Source: an uncultured Bacteroidia bacterium (GTDB taxonomy: Bacteria > Bacteroidota > Bacteroidia > Bacteroidales > UBA932). From it: DNA of 64,000 bases. The notes under the pieces were generated by a model. The model ran no database searches. It had not been told where the DNA came from and saw only the letters and a list, made by a program, of their open reading frames with translations. Every line of letters begins with the position of its first letter. Position 1 is the stretch's first letter. This document shows, piece after piece, positions 31,249 through 39,403 of this stretch. The translations under genes and the position numbers were made by a program. The stretch is from contig CACXNA010000006.1 in the NCBI GenBank assembly GCA_902768985.1, positions 38,531-102,530 of the forward strand, written 5' to 3'.

Positions 31249-33858
31249 CTACAGCACCTGGAAGTCGAGGGCCTTGAGGTCCTCGTCGCGGGAAGAGGAG
31301 CCGTAGAGGATGCGGTACTTGCCCGGGCGGACGGAGAGGCCGTCCACGGAGGCGTCGTAGTACTCGAAGGCCTCGTCGTCGAGGGTGATGGCCACCTTGG
31401 CCGTGGCACCCGGGGCGAGCTGCACCTTGTCGAAGCCCTTGAGGGCCTTGATCGGGGCGTCAGGGTTGTCGAGGGCCTGGACATAGACCTGGGCGATCTC
31501 GGCGCCGGCGACGGAGCCGGTGTTCGTGACCGGGAAGGTGACGGTGACCTTGCCGCCCTTCTTCATGGAGGACTTGTTGAGCTTGCCCTCACCGTAGGCG
31601 AAGGTGGTGTAGCTCAGGCCGTAACCGAAGGCGTACTGCGGCGTGCCGCGGAAGTAGCGGTAGGTGCGGTTGTCCATGTTGTAATCCAGGAAGTCCGGGA
31701 GGTCGGCGGTGGAAGCGTAGAAGGTGACAGGCAGCTTGGCGGACGGGTTGTAGTCGCCGAAGAGCACGTCGGCAAGGGCCTTGGCGCCGCCCTGGCCGGG
31801 ATACCAGGCCTGGAGGAGGGCGTTGTACTGGCCCTCGACGCTCGCGAAGGCGATCGCGGAGCCGGAGCAGTTCACGAACACCACCGGCTTGCCGGTCTCG
31901 TGCATGGCGCGGACGAGGCGCTGCTGCACGGCGGGGAGCTCGATGTCGGCCTTGTCGCCGCCTTCGCCTTCCATCTGGGCGGAGATGCCGCCGATGATGA
32001 TGATGGCGTCAGCGTTGGCCGCCAGGGCCTTCTCCTCGGCGAAGTCGGCATACTTGCGCTCGACGAAGTCGGCGCGCAGCATGGCGAACGGACCCGCACC
32101 GCGGCGGTACTCGATCTCGATGTCGATCGGCTTGCCGGCCTTGACGTCGAAGGTCTTGTAGGAGGCGCCGCCGCGACGGCCGAAGCCGAAGCCCATGCCG
32201 CCCATGGCGGGCTTGGCGTTCTCCACCACGCGGCCATTGACCTTGAGGATGTAGCCGTTGTCGGAGGAGACGGTGTAGCTCATCGGACCGTTGAAGGTAG
32301 GCACGAAGCGGCCCTTGATGCGGACGGAGATCTTGTCCGTCGGGATGCCCTCGGCGAAGCCGTATGCACCGAAGGTGCTGAAGTTCAGCTCCTTGTAGTA
32401 GCCGCTGGTCTTGGGCTCACCCTTCATCTCGCTGTTGTCCCAGAACTCGACGAACACGCCCTGGCCGTCGTTGAACTCCGGCAGGTGGTAGATCGTGTTG
32501 TACTCGTCGGCGAGGGTGCAGCCCTTGGAGTAGAGGATGTTGGCCTCAGGAAGGGCGTTCTTGATGCCCTCGAGCAGGGAGTGCTTGTGGTTGTCGGTCG
32601 GGGTGCCGCCGTAGTTGCCGTTCAGCAGGGCGACGTCGTCGGCGTTCGGGCCGACCACGAGGACGGTCTTCAGGCTCTTGGAGAGCGGGAGGATGCCGTC
32701 GTTGGCGAGGAGAACCATGGACTCGCGCGCGGCCTGGGTGGCCAGGGCGTCATGCTCCTCGCTGCTGATCACGTCTTCGCCGAGCTTGGACCAGGGCACC
32801 ATGTCGGCCGGGTCGAACATACCCAGCTCGAAGCGGCCGCGCAGGGTGCGGCGCAGGTGCTCGTCGAGGTCAGCCTCGCTGATCATACCCTTCTCCAGGG
32901 CCTCGGTGAGGGCCATCATGGTCTTGCCGCACTCGAGGTCGGTGCCGTGCAGGACGGCGTCCACGGTGGCGTGGAGGGCATCCGGCTGGGTCTCGTGCTG
33001 GCCGCGGGTGAAGTAGTTGTTGATGGCGTCGCAGTCCGTCAGGACGATGGCCTCGTAGCCCCACTTGTTGCGCAGGATATCCGTCAGCAGACGGTCGCTG
33101 GAGCAGCAGGGAACGTCCTCGTAGCGGTTGTAGGCGCACATGACTTCGCGCACGTCACCGTCCACGACGAGCTTCTCGAAGGCCGGGAGGTAGGTCTCGA
33201 AGAGGTCGCGCTGCGAGACGTGGGCGTTGTAGGTGTGGCGGAGGGGCTCCGGACCGCTGTGCACGGCGTAGTGCTTGGCGCACGCGTGGGTCTTATAATA
33301 TTTGGAGTCATTGCCCTGCATGCCGAGCACAGTCTGCACGCCCAGGACGCCGGAGAGGTAAGGATCCTCACCGCAGGTCTCCTGGCCACGGCCCCAGCGC
33401 GGGTCGCGGAAGATGTTGACGTTCGGGCACCAGAAGGTGAGCTCCGGGTTGCCGGGATAGTAGGTCACGCCCATCGGCACATTGAAGATGTTGTGGTCGG
33501 AGCGGTTCCAGTTGGCGCGGGCCTCGTCGGACACCTGCGAGAAGACGTCGTACATCTGCTGCGGGTTGAAGGCGGCGGCCATGCCGATCGGCTGGGGATA
33601 GACGGTGTAGCCGTCCTCGCGCACGCCGTGGCAGGCCTCGCTCCACCAGTTGTAGGAGGGGATGCCGAGGCGGTCGACGGAGATGGATTTGTTCATCATC
33701 AGGCCCACTTTCTCTTCGGGGGTGAGCAGGGAGATCAGGTTCTCCACGCGGTCCTCAATCTTGAGTTTAGGGTTCTGGAAGGGGTACTCGTAGGTCTGCT
33801 TGGGGCCGCAGGCGGCCAGCAGGACCAGGGAAGAAAGTAAGATTAGTGTTTTACGCAT
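31249..33858 (-). CDS. Glycoside hydrolase family 3 lipoprotein (beta-xylosidase or beta-glucosidase)
   Basis: An 869-residue lipid-anchored enzyme (signal MRKTLILLSSLVLLAAC). Domains: GH3 N-terminal barrel (about 35-330) with catalytic Asp in VLTDCDAI (near residue 272) and the substrate motifs CPNVNIFRDPRWGRGQE and KHYAVHSGPE; GH3 C-terminal alpha/beta domain interrupted by a PA14-like part (about 470-610); and a fibronectin-like tail (about 770-860). It removes beta-linked xylose or glucose from chain ends; the close similarity in layout to Prevotella-type xylosidases is suggestive only. Gly-rich GMGFGFGRRGG lies in the PA14 region. It is the last gene of the esterase operon. Confidence 0.9.
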   Translation of the reverse strand: MRKTLILLSSLVLLAACGPKQTYEYPFQNPKLKIEDRVENLISLLTPEEKVGLMMNKSISVDRLGIPSYNWWSEACHGVREDGYTVYPQPIGMAAAFNPQQMYDVFSQVSDEARANWNRSDHNIFNVPMGVTYYPGNPELTFWCPNVNIFRDPRWGRGQETCGEDPYLSGVLGVQTVLGMQGNDSKYYKTHACAKHYAVHSGPEPLRHTYNAHVSQRDLFETYLPAFEKLVVDGDVREVMCAYNRYEDVPCCSSDRLLTDILRNKWGYEAIVLTDCDAINNYFTRGQHETQPDALHATVDAVLHGTDLECGKTMMALTEALEKGMISEADLDEHLRRTLRGRFELGMFDPADMVPWSKLGEDVISSEEHDALATQAARESMVLLANDGILPLSKSLKTVLVVGPNADDVALLNGNYGGTPTDNHKHSLLEGIKNALPEANILYSKGCTLADEYNTIYHLPEFNDGQGVFVEFWDNSEMKGEPKTSGYYKELNFSTFGAYGFAEGIPTDKISVRIKGRFVPTFNGPMSYTVSSDNGYILKVNGRVVENAKPAMGGMGFGFGRRGGASYKTFDVKAGKPIDIEIEYRRGAGPFAMLRADFVERKYADFAEEKALAANADAIIIIGGISAQMEGEGGDKADIELPAVQQRLVRAMHETGKPVVFVNCSGSAIAFASVEGQYNALLQAWYPGQGGAKALADVLFGDYNPSAKLPVTFYASTADLPDFLDYNMDNRTYRYFRGTPQYAFGYGLSYTTFAYGEGKLNKSSMKKGGKVTVTFPVTNTGSVAGAEIAQVYVQALDNPDAPIKALKGFDKVQLAPGATAKVAITLDDEAFEYYDASVDGLSVRPGKYRILYGSSSRDEDLKALDFQVL

Positions 33859-33861
33859 TGT

Positions 33862-34917
33862 TTATAAATAGTTGATACTGATTTCTTTGGCGGGGCGCAG
33901 GGGGTCGTTGCTGAAGACGGTCAGGCGGGGAGATTCGCCGGTCGGGGCCGGCGAATGACGAGCTGTTAACGTAACCTTCAGCGATTTGCCCGGGGCAATG
34001 CGGAGAGATTCCGGGTCAAGCCCGGAATGACTATATCCGTCCGGGAGTTCGATGGCGTGGATGACCAGGTCGGAGGCGCCGTCGTTGAAGAGCTCGAGGG
34101 TGCCGCGCGGCGTGCGCGCGAGCAGGCCGCGGCGCAGCTCCACGGTGGCGTTGCGCAGCCGCGGCGCGTCGGGCGACTCCGGCGCCTGGGTCAGGCAGAG
34201 GCCGCTGACGGGCAGCTCCCGCAGGGCGGGGAGCCCGTCGGGCGTGAGCCGTAGCGAGGCGCGCAGGGTGGCGAAGTACGCCGGGTCGGCGGGCGCGTCG
34301 CACCAGAGTTCGAGGCGCGCCTCTTCGCCCGGGGCGAGCGTCTCGGGGAAGACGGCGCGGAAGCGCGTCCCCGCGAGCCCCTCGGCGCGCAGGCGCATCG
34401 GGCGGGCGGAGGCGTTCGCGATGAAGACGACCTTGCCGCTGGAGCGGCCGCGCTCGAGGTAGCCGAAGCGGACGTCGGAGCGGCTGGCGTAGAGGCCTTC
34501 GGCCAATACGACCGGGTAGCGCTCCTGGATGCTCCGGTCCGCGGGCAGCACGTCCGCGCGGATGCTGAGGAGCCCGAGGCTGCGGCCGCCGGCCGCCTGG
34601 ATCTCCACGTTGCGCTCCACGAGTCCGGACGCGCCCGCGGGCGTGAAACGGACTTCCACGACGGCGGACTGCCCGGGGGCGATGGCCTCCGAGGGCACGC
34701 TGGCGCTGATGCAGGAGCAGCCGGGGATGGCGCGCGTGAGGCGCAGCGGACGGCTGTCGCCGTTGAATACGGTAAAGGCGTGGGTGACCACGCCGTCTGC
34801 CTCGCGGATGGCGCCGAAATCCCACTCCCGCGAATCGAAAGCCGCCGGCCCTTCCTGTGACAGAAGGACCGGGGCGGCTGTCAAGAGTGCCAGGAGCAGC
34901 AGGACGCCTTTTCTCAT
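33862..34917 (-). CDS. DUF1573-type secreted protein with two in-frame palindromes
   Basis: A 351-residue protein with a signal peptide (MRKGVLLLLALLTAAPVLLS). Residues about 30-115 are a DUF1573 Ig-like domain: FDFGAIREADGVVTHAFTVFN-type pattern and the CSC site GCSCISASVPSEAIAPGQSAVVEV. A second similar unit is near 155-235. The last 65 residues carry two repeats read in frame: type A as GYSHSGLDPESLR and type B as ARHSPAPTGESPRL. It lies 3 nt before the GH3 gene and 1 nt after an esterase gene, so it is in that operon. Function unknown. Confidence 0.75.
   Translation of the reverse strand: MRKGVLLLLALLTAAPVLLSQEGPAAFDSREWDFGAIREADGVVTHAFTVFNGDSRPLRLTRAIPGCSCISASVPSEAIAPGQSAVVEVRFTPAGASGLVERNVEIQAAGGRSLGLLSIRADVLPADRSIQERYPVVLAEGLYASRSDVRFGYLERGRSSGKVVFIANASARPMRLRAEGLAGTRFRAVFPETLAPGEEARLELWCDAPADPAYFATLRASLRLTPDGLPALRELPVSGLCLTQAPESPDAPRLRNATVELRRGLLARTPRGTLELFNDGASDLVIHAIELPDGYSHSGLDPESLRIAPGKSLKVTLTARHSPAPTGESPRLTVFSNDPLRPAKEISINYL
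33933..34028. repeat. Type B and type A palindromes in frame in the DUF1573 gene
   Basis: Type B at 33933-33956 (ATTCGCCGG, 6 nt, CCGGCGAAT); type A at 34008-34028 (ATTCCGGG, 5 nt, CCCGGAAT). Both fall near the 3' end of the gene and keep the frame. Confidence 0.85.
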
Positions 34918-34918
34918 G

Positions 34919-36091
34919 CTATTTGAAGAGCAACTGGGCGATGTGGGTGAGGTAATCGCGGCAGTTCATCCAGGTGTGGCCTCCGTCGGGGGTGTAGAAG
35001 GTGTGCTTCACCCCGTTGGCGGTCAGGAAGGCGTCCAGCCCGCGGGACGGATCGATCAGGAAATCGGACGTGCCCGTGCCGAGCCAGATGAGCTTGTAGT
35101 TCTTGTTCAGCGTGTTCACGGGGACGTAGGTGCCGTTCTGGAAGTTGGTCTCGTACTCGTTGCCGAAGATGGCCGGCGCCATGGCGCAGACCCACGCGAA
35201 CTCCTTCGGATGGCCCAGGCCGGTGGCGAGCGCCTGCCGTCCGCCGAGCGAGAAGCCGGCCACGGCGCGGTCGCGCGCGGAGGTCTTGACCTTGTAGTTG
35301 GCCTCGATGAAGGGCTTGACATCATTGATGATCTCGGCGGCCACGCGGTCGGTGTCCATGGAGTCATAGTGGTCGGCGAGGCCCTGGCGCATCATCTCGA
35401 TGTACGGATTGGCGTAAGGCATCACGATGATCATGCGCTTGGCGAGACCCTGCGCGATGAGGTTGTCCATGATGTTGTTGACGTGGCCCACCTTGAACCA
35501 GGTCTCATACGTGTCCGTCATGCCGTGGATGAGGTAGAGGACCGGGAGCTTCTCGTTGCCGTTCGGATTGTATCCGGCCGGGGTGTAGACGGTCAGCGGA
35601 CGGTCGATGCCGCAGGTGTTGGAATGGTAGAAACGGTAGGAGACCTTGCCGTGCGGCACGTCCTGGATGTCCTGGATGGACGGCTCCGGGCCGCGCACGT
35701 CGGCGAGCGAATACTTGAATCCCTCGTTGGGGAAGATGAACATGTTGTTGGGGTCGGCGATCTTGGTCCCGTCGATCACGAAGGCGTACGGGTAGATGTC
35801 CGGCTTGCCCGGCGTCACGGTGATGCTCCAGACGCCGTTCTCGCCCTTGACCATGGGCAGGGCCTGCGGGAACATCTGGCAGTCGAGCTCGACGACCTTG
35901 GCGTTCGGCGCCTGGCAGCGGAAGGTCACGGAGCCGTCGGCGTGGTAGTCCGGCGACACGACGCCGGCGGGGAACAGGCGCGCCATGACCTGCGGGGTGA
36001 GGCGCTGGCCTTCGCCGGCCTGCGGCTGGGCCTGGGAGAACAGCGGGGCGAATACAAGGGCCGCCGCAAAGAGAATTCTATATGCTTTCAT
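34919..36091 (-). CDS. Secreted CE1-type (feruloyl/acetyl) esterase with N-terminal E-set domain
   Basis: A 390-residue exported protein (MKAYRILFAAALVFAPLFSQA). Residues about 35-130 form an E-set/CBM48-like domain (HADGSVTFRCQAPNAKVVELD). The alpha/beta hydrolase fold follows: PVLYLIHGMTDTYETW, then nucleophile GFSLGG (about residue 280), and the His in GGHTWMNCRDY near the end. Similar enzymes in xylan clusters (XynZ/Fae1A-like) release ferulic acid or acetate from hemicellulose. It closely resembles the C-terminal module of the next upstream gene. Operon partner of the GH43-like fusion (11-nt gap). Confidence 0.88.
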   Translation of the reverse strand: MKAYRILFAAALVFAPLFSQAQPQAGEGQRLTPQVMARLFPAGVVSPDYHADGSVTFRCQAPNAKVVELDCQMFPQALPMVKGENGVWSITVTPGKPDIYPYAFVIDGTKIADPNNMFIFPNEGFKYSLADVRGPEPSIQDIQDVPHGKVSYRFYHSNTCGIDRPLTVYTPAGYNPNGNEKLPVLYLIHGMTDTYETWFKVGHVNNIMDNLIAQGLAKRMIIVMPYANPYIEMMRQGLADHYDSMDTDRVAAEIINDVKPFIEANYKVKTSARDRAVAGFSLGGRQALATGLGHPKEFAWVCAMAPAIFGNEYETNFQNGTYVPVNTLNKNYKLIWLGTGTSDFLIDPSRGLDAFLTANGVKHTFYTPDGGHTWMNCRDYLTHIAQLLFK

Positions 36092-36102
36092 ATCTCGTCG
36101 TC

Positions 36103-39100
36103 TTATTCTTGGAACAGGAGGGGAAGGGACTCGTCGAGCCAGTACTTGGCGTTCATCCAGGTGTGGCCGAACTTGTCGTCGGTGAACACCTTGACGTTGT
36201 TGATGCCTTTGCTGTCAAGGAAATCCATGTATTCCTTGGCGTTGCCGTAGAGGAAGTCGTCCGTGCCTACGCCGAGCCAGAAGAGGTGGAGCTGCTTGTT
36301 GAGCGCCTCGGCGTCGTCGTACACGTTCGGCAGGTCCATGCTCGTGAAGGAGCTGTAGGAGCACAGCCAGGAGAACTTGCCCAGGTGGGTCAGGCCGATG
36401 GAGAGGGCCTGGTTGCCGCCGCGGGAGAAGCCGCCGATGGCGCGGTGGTCGCGGTCGTTGATGGTGCGGTAGTTCTTCTCCACGAAGGGCAGCAGGTCAT
36501 GCATGACGTCGCGGGTGAAGGAGTGGCCGTTGAGGTTGCCCTCGCCCGGCTTGAAGTACTTGGACGGGTTGCCGTACGGCAGGACGATGATCATCTCCTT
36601 GGCCTTGCCTGCGGCGATGAGGTTGTCGAGGATGAGGTTCATCCGGCCGACCTTGAAGTAAACCTCCTCGGTGTCGGTGGTGCCGCTGATGAGGTAGAAG
36701 ACAGGATACTTCTTATTCTTGTTCTTGTCGTACATCGGCGGGGTGTAGACGATGGCGTTGCCCCAGGTGTTCAGCGTGTTGGACCAGTAGTTGACATAGT
36801 CCACGCTGCCGTGCGGCACGTCCTTGAGGGCGTGGAGCAGGGGCTCGCCCGTGCCGCGCACGTCCACGAGGCTGTTCTTGAAGGTCTCGTTGGGGAACCA
36901 CTCGGGGTTCTGCGGGTCCATGACCTGCACGCCGTCCACGTCGAAGCTGTACGGGTACATGTCCGGGGCCACGGGGCCGAGGGTGACGGTCCAGACGCCG
37001 TTGGCGCCCTTGGTCATCTCCTGCGTGCCGGCGAACTGGGTGTTCACCTTGACGGACTTGGCGTTGGGATCGCGGTAGTTGAAGGTGATGGTGTTGTCCG
37101 GGTTGACGACCGGGGAGGAAACGCCGCCGCCCATCTGCGGAGCGCCCATGGCGCCGCCCATCATGCCGGGCCAGCCGCCGCGGCGGGCCTGCCGGCGAAT
37201 TTCGACGATGATCTTGCCGGTCTCGGGACCGCGCACGACCTTCATCCACATTTCGGCCTCGACGTTCGTGCCGTGGCCCATCTCGGTGAGCTTGGCCTCG
37301 ATGCCCGGCTCGCCTTCGCCGATGAGGTCGGCCTCGGTCAGTTCACCTGCCCAGAGGACGGGACCGAAGGTGTGGTTGAGCGTCCAGAAGCCCGGATCGA
37401 TGCCGTCGAAGACGTACTCGTCGACACCTTCCTTGACCATGGCGCGCTTGCTCTGGTCGTTGCCGCCGTAGTTGAAGGCGGGACGGCCGGCGACGCGCTT
37501 GTTGAGCTCGAGCTCACCGCCGGTGCCGTTCACTTCCTCGCTTCTCGGATAGAAGTAATCCAGGCCGGAGTCGAAGGACTCGACCTCGAAGAAGTACTCG
37601 GACGCCGTGTTGAGGCTGTGCATCTTGAAGGAGTTCTGGTCGTAGACGATGTAGCTGTTGTAGAGCTTGTTCGGCTCGATGCCGTAGCGGATGATGTAGC
37701 CGTCGGCGCCCGGCACGGGATCCCAAAGGAGCTCGGCCTCGCGGCGGTCACGCTGGTTGCGGACCACCTTGACGCCCGCCACCTTGACGGAACCGGCGGA
37801 GTACGGGTTGCCGAAGATGCGGAGGTCCTTGATGCTGAACTTGGCGCCGTCGTGGCACTCCCGGGCGTTGACGACCTTGATGTAGCGGGCCTGGGCCGGG
37901 GTCTTCAGCTGGGTGTAGTCGTGGTGGAAGTCGAGCTTGTTGGCGCTCTTGTCGATGATCTTCGTCCAGTTCTTGCCATCCACGGAAGCCTCCACGGTGA
38001 AGCACTGGTAGAACTCGGGATTGGCGGGAGCCTGCATGGCGCCGGGGGCGCCGAAACCGCCGCGGGCGGCCTGCGCCGCGCCGATGTGGTCGAAGTTGCA
38101 CTGGATGGCGTAGATGTCGGCCACCTTGCCGAGGTCGACCTGGAACCATTCACCGGCATTGCCGGTCTCGGCGGCCCAGTTGGTCATGAAGTCCTCGTCC
38201 ACGGCGTTCTCGGGAACGTAGTTCTCGAAGGTGGAGGAGACGGTGACCTTCTTCTGGTGCGAGAGGAGCTTCCAGCCGGTCCAGTTGTGGTCGACCGCGT
38301 CGGTGCGGGTGCCCGGCCAGTACTGCGGGTAGTCGCCGAATTCGACGTTGGAGTGCATGACGCCGTCCTCGTCGACGGCCGTCGGGAAGATGGCGAGCTC
38401 GGAGCCGCGGCCTGCGCCGCCGTAGCTGGACGGGATCATGCAGATGGTCCAGAGCTGGCCGTTCTTGTCATGGAAGGTGCTGCCGTGGCCGGCGCCCACC
38501 GCGAAGCCCGTGGTCTTGAAGGTCAGCGGGTTGTGCGGGGAGTACGTGAAGGGGCCCATCGGGCTGTCGGACACGTACACGCCGTGCGAGTAGGAGAGGA
38601 ACTCCAGGCCGATGGCGGCGTACTGGAGGTAGTATTTGCCGTTGTGCTTGGTCATCCACGGGCCTTCGATCCAGGGATATTCCTCCTCGAAGTAGTCGCG
38701 GCGGCCGTTGAAGATGGAGTAGATCACATCGTCGCGGGTGCGCTTCTCGAAGCCGTGGTTGCGGTAGTCGCTGAAGAAGAGGACCTCCGGACCGGCGATC
38801 TCCTTGAAGGTGGTCTTGTCCAGCTCGACGACCTTGAAGGGCATCAGCTGGGACCAGCCGTAGTAGAGGTAGAGGTGGCCGTCATCGTAGAACATGTTGG
38901 CATCGCCGTAGCGGTCGGAATCGAAGGTTCCGACCTGCTCCCAGGTGCCTGCCTTGGGGTCGATGGCCTTGTAGACGTTCTTGTTGTTCATGGAGCATCC
39001 GTAGAGGCTGCCGTCCATCTCCACGACGGAGACCACGCCGCCCGGGTAGTTCGGGGCGTCGACGTAGGTCCAGTCCTTGAAGTCGGGAGAGTACCAGTAG

Positions 39101-39300
39101 CCTTTGCGGTGCGAGACGAAGAGGTAGTAGTTGTCCTCGTAGATCAGGACGACGGGCTCTCCGCCGCGGTAGGAACGCTCGCCGGGAACCACCAGATCGA
39201 GCGGGTTGCAGAATGTGGTCTTGTCCTGTCCGTGCAACGAAAGGGACAGGCACAGGGCGACGGCCGCCAGAACGGCGCGCGCGATGGTTTTGGTGTGCAT
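36103..39300 (-). CDS. Multidomain GH43-like / F5/8C / Fn3 / E-set / CE1 esterase fusion
   Basis: A 1065-residue exported protein; start 39300 gives signal MHTKTIARAVLAAVALCLSLSLHG. Domains: five-bladed propeller of GH43 type (about 25-345; NPLDLVVPGERSYRGGEPVVLIYEDNYY, then DANMFYDDGHLYLYYGW and IEGPWMTKHNGKYYLQYA), an F5/8 type C discoidin domain (about 370-500; DVNWAAETG-like and WFQVDLGKVADIYAI), a Fn3-like part (about 520-610), E-set (about 770-840) and a CE1 esterase (nucleophile GFSRGG near 957; HTWMNA at the end). The enzyme should remove a sugar side chain and an ester from the same hemicellulose. The exact GH family and substrate need a model search. Confidence 0.82.
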   Translation of the reverse strand: MHTKTIARAVLAAVALCLSLSLHGQDKTTFCNPLDLVVPGERSYRGGEPVVLIYEDNYYLFVSHRKGYWYSPDFKDWTYVDAPNYPGGVVSVVEMDGSLYGCSMNNKNVYKAIDPKAGTWEQVGTFDSDRYGDANMFYDDGHLYLYYGWSQLMPFKVVELDKTTFKEIAGPEVLFFSDYRNHGFEKRTRDDVIYSIFNGRRDYFEEEYPWIEGPWMTKHNGKYYLQYAAIGLEFLSYSHGVYVSDSPMGPFTYSPHNPLTFKTTGFAVGAGHGSTFHDKNGQLWTICMIPSSYGGAGRGSELAIFPTAVDEDGVMHSNVEFGDYPQYWPGTRTDAVDHNWTGWKLLSHQKKVTVSSTFENYVPENAVDEDFMTNWAAETGNAGEWFQVDLGKVADIYAIQCNFDHIGAAQAARGGFGAPGAMQAPANPEFYQCFTVEASVDGKNWTKIIDKSANKLDFHHDYTQLKTPAQARYIKVVNARECHDGAKFSIKDLRIFGNPYSAGSVKVAGVKVVRNQRDRREAELLWDPVPGADGYIIRYGIEPNKLYNSYIVYDQNSFKMHSLNTASEYFFEVESFDSGLDYFYPRSEEVNGTGGELELNKRVAGRPAFNYGGNDQSKRAMVKEGVDEYVFDGIDPGFWTLNHTFGPVLWAGELTEADLIGEGEPGIEAKLTEMGHGTNVEAEMWMKVVRGPETGKIIVEIRRQARRGGWPGMMGGAMGAPQMGGGVSSPVVNPDNTITFNYRDPNAKSVKVNTQFAGTQEMTKGANGVWTVTLGPVAPDMYPYSFDVDGVQVMDPQNPEWFPNETFKNSLVDVRGTGEPLLHALKDVPHGSVDYVNYWSNTLNTWGNAIVYTPPMYDKNKNKKYPVFYLISGTTDTEEVYFKVGRMNLILDNLIAAGKAKEMIIVLPYGNPSKYFKPGEGNLNGHSFTRDVMHDLLPFVEKNYRTINDRDHRAIGGFSRGGNQALSIGLTHLGKFSWLCSYSSFTSMDLPNVYDDAEALNKQLHLFWLGVGTDDFLYGNAKEYMDFLDSKGINNVKVFTDDKFGHTWMNAKYWLDESLPLLFQE

Positions 39301-39329
39301 ATGCGGAATGGTTTTGGTTTTCCTAGTCT

Positions 39330-39360
39330 CAAAGGTACGCACACCCGCGCGCAAAAGCAA
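39330..39360 (-). promoter_or_regulatory. Promoter of the hemicellulase operon (minus strand)
   Basis: Minus-strand -7 TACCTTTG at 39330-39337 and -33 TTG at 39358-39360, 20 nt apart. The leader is about 25 nt before the start at 39300. It probably drives the genes down to GH3. Confidence 0.7.
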
Positions 39361-39403
39361 TAGCCTTCGGCGCAAAAACTTTCGTTTTCCGTTCAGCGGA
39401 GAA

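Noticed and set aside
31183-33840. 885-codon open frame on the plus strand
   Set aside because: Antisense shadow of the GH3 gene, with low-complexity Val/Gly/Glu/Ala composition and no motifs.
36082-39363. 1093-codon open frame on the plus strand
   Set aside because: Antisense shadow of the GH43-like/CE1 gene; its composition is Val/Gly/Ala-rich and lacks any domain.
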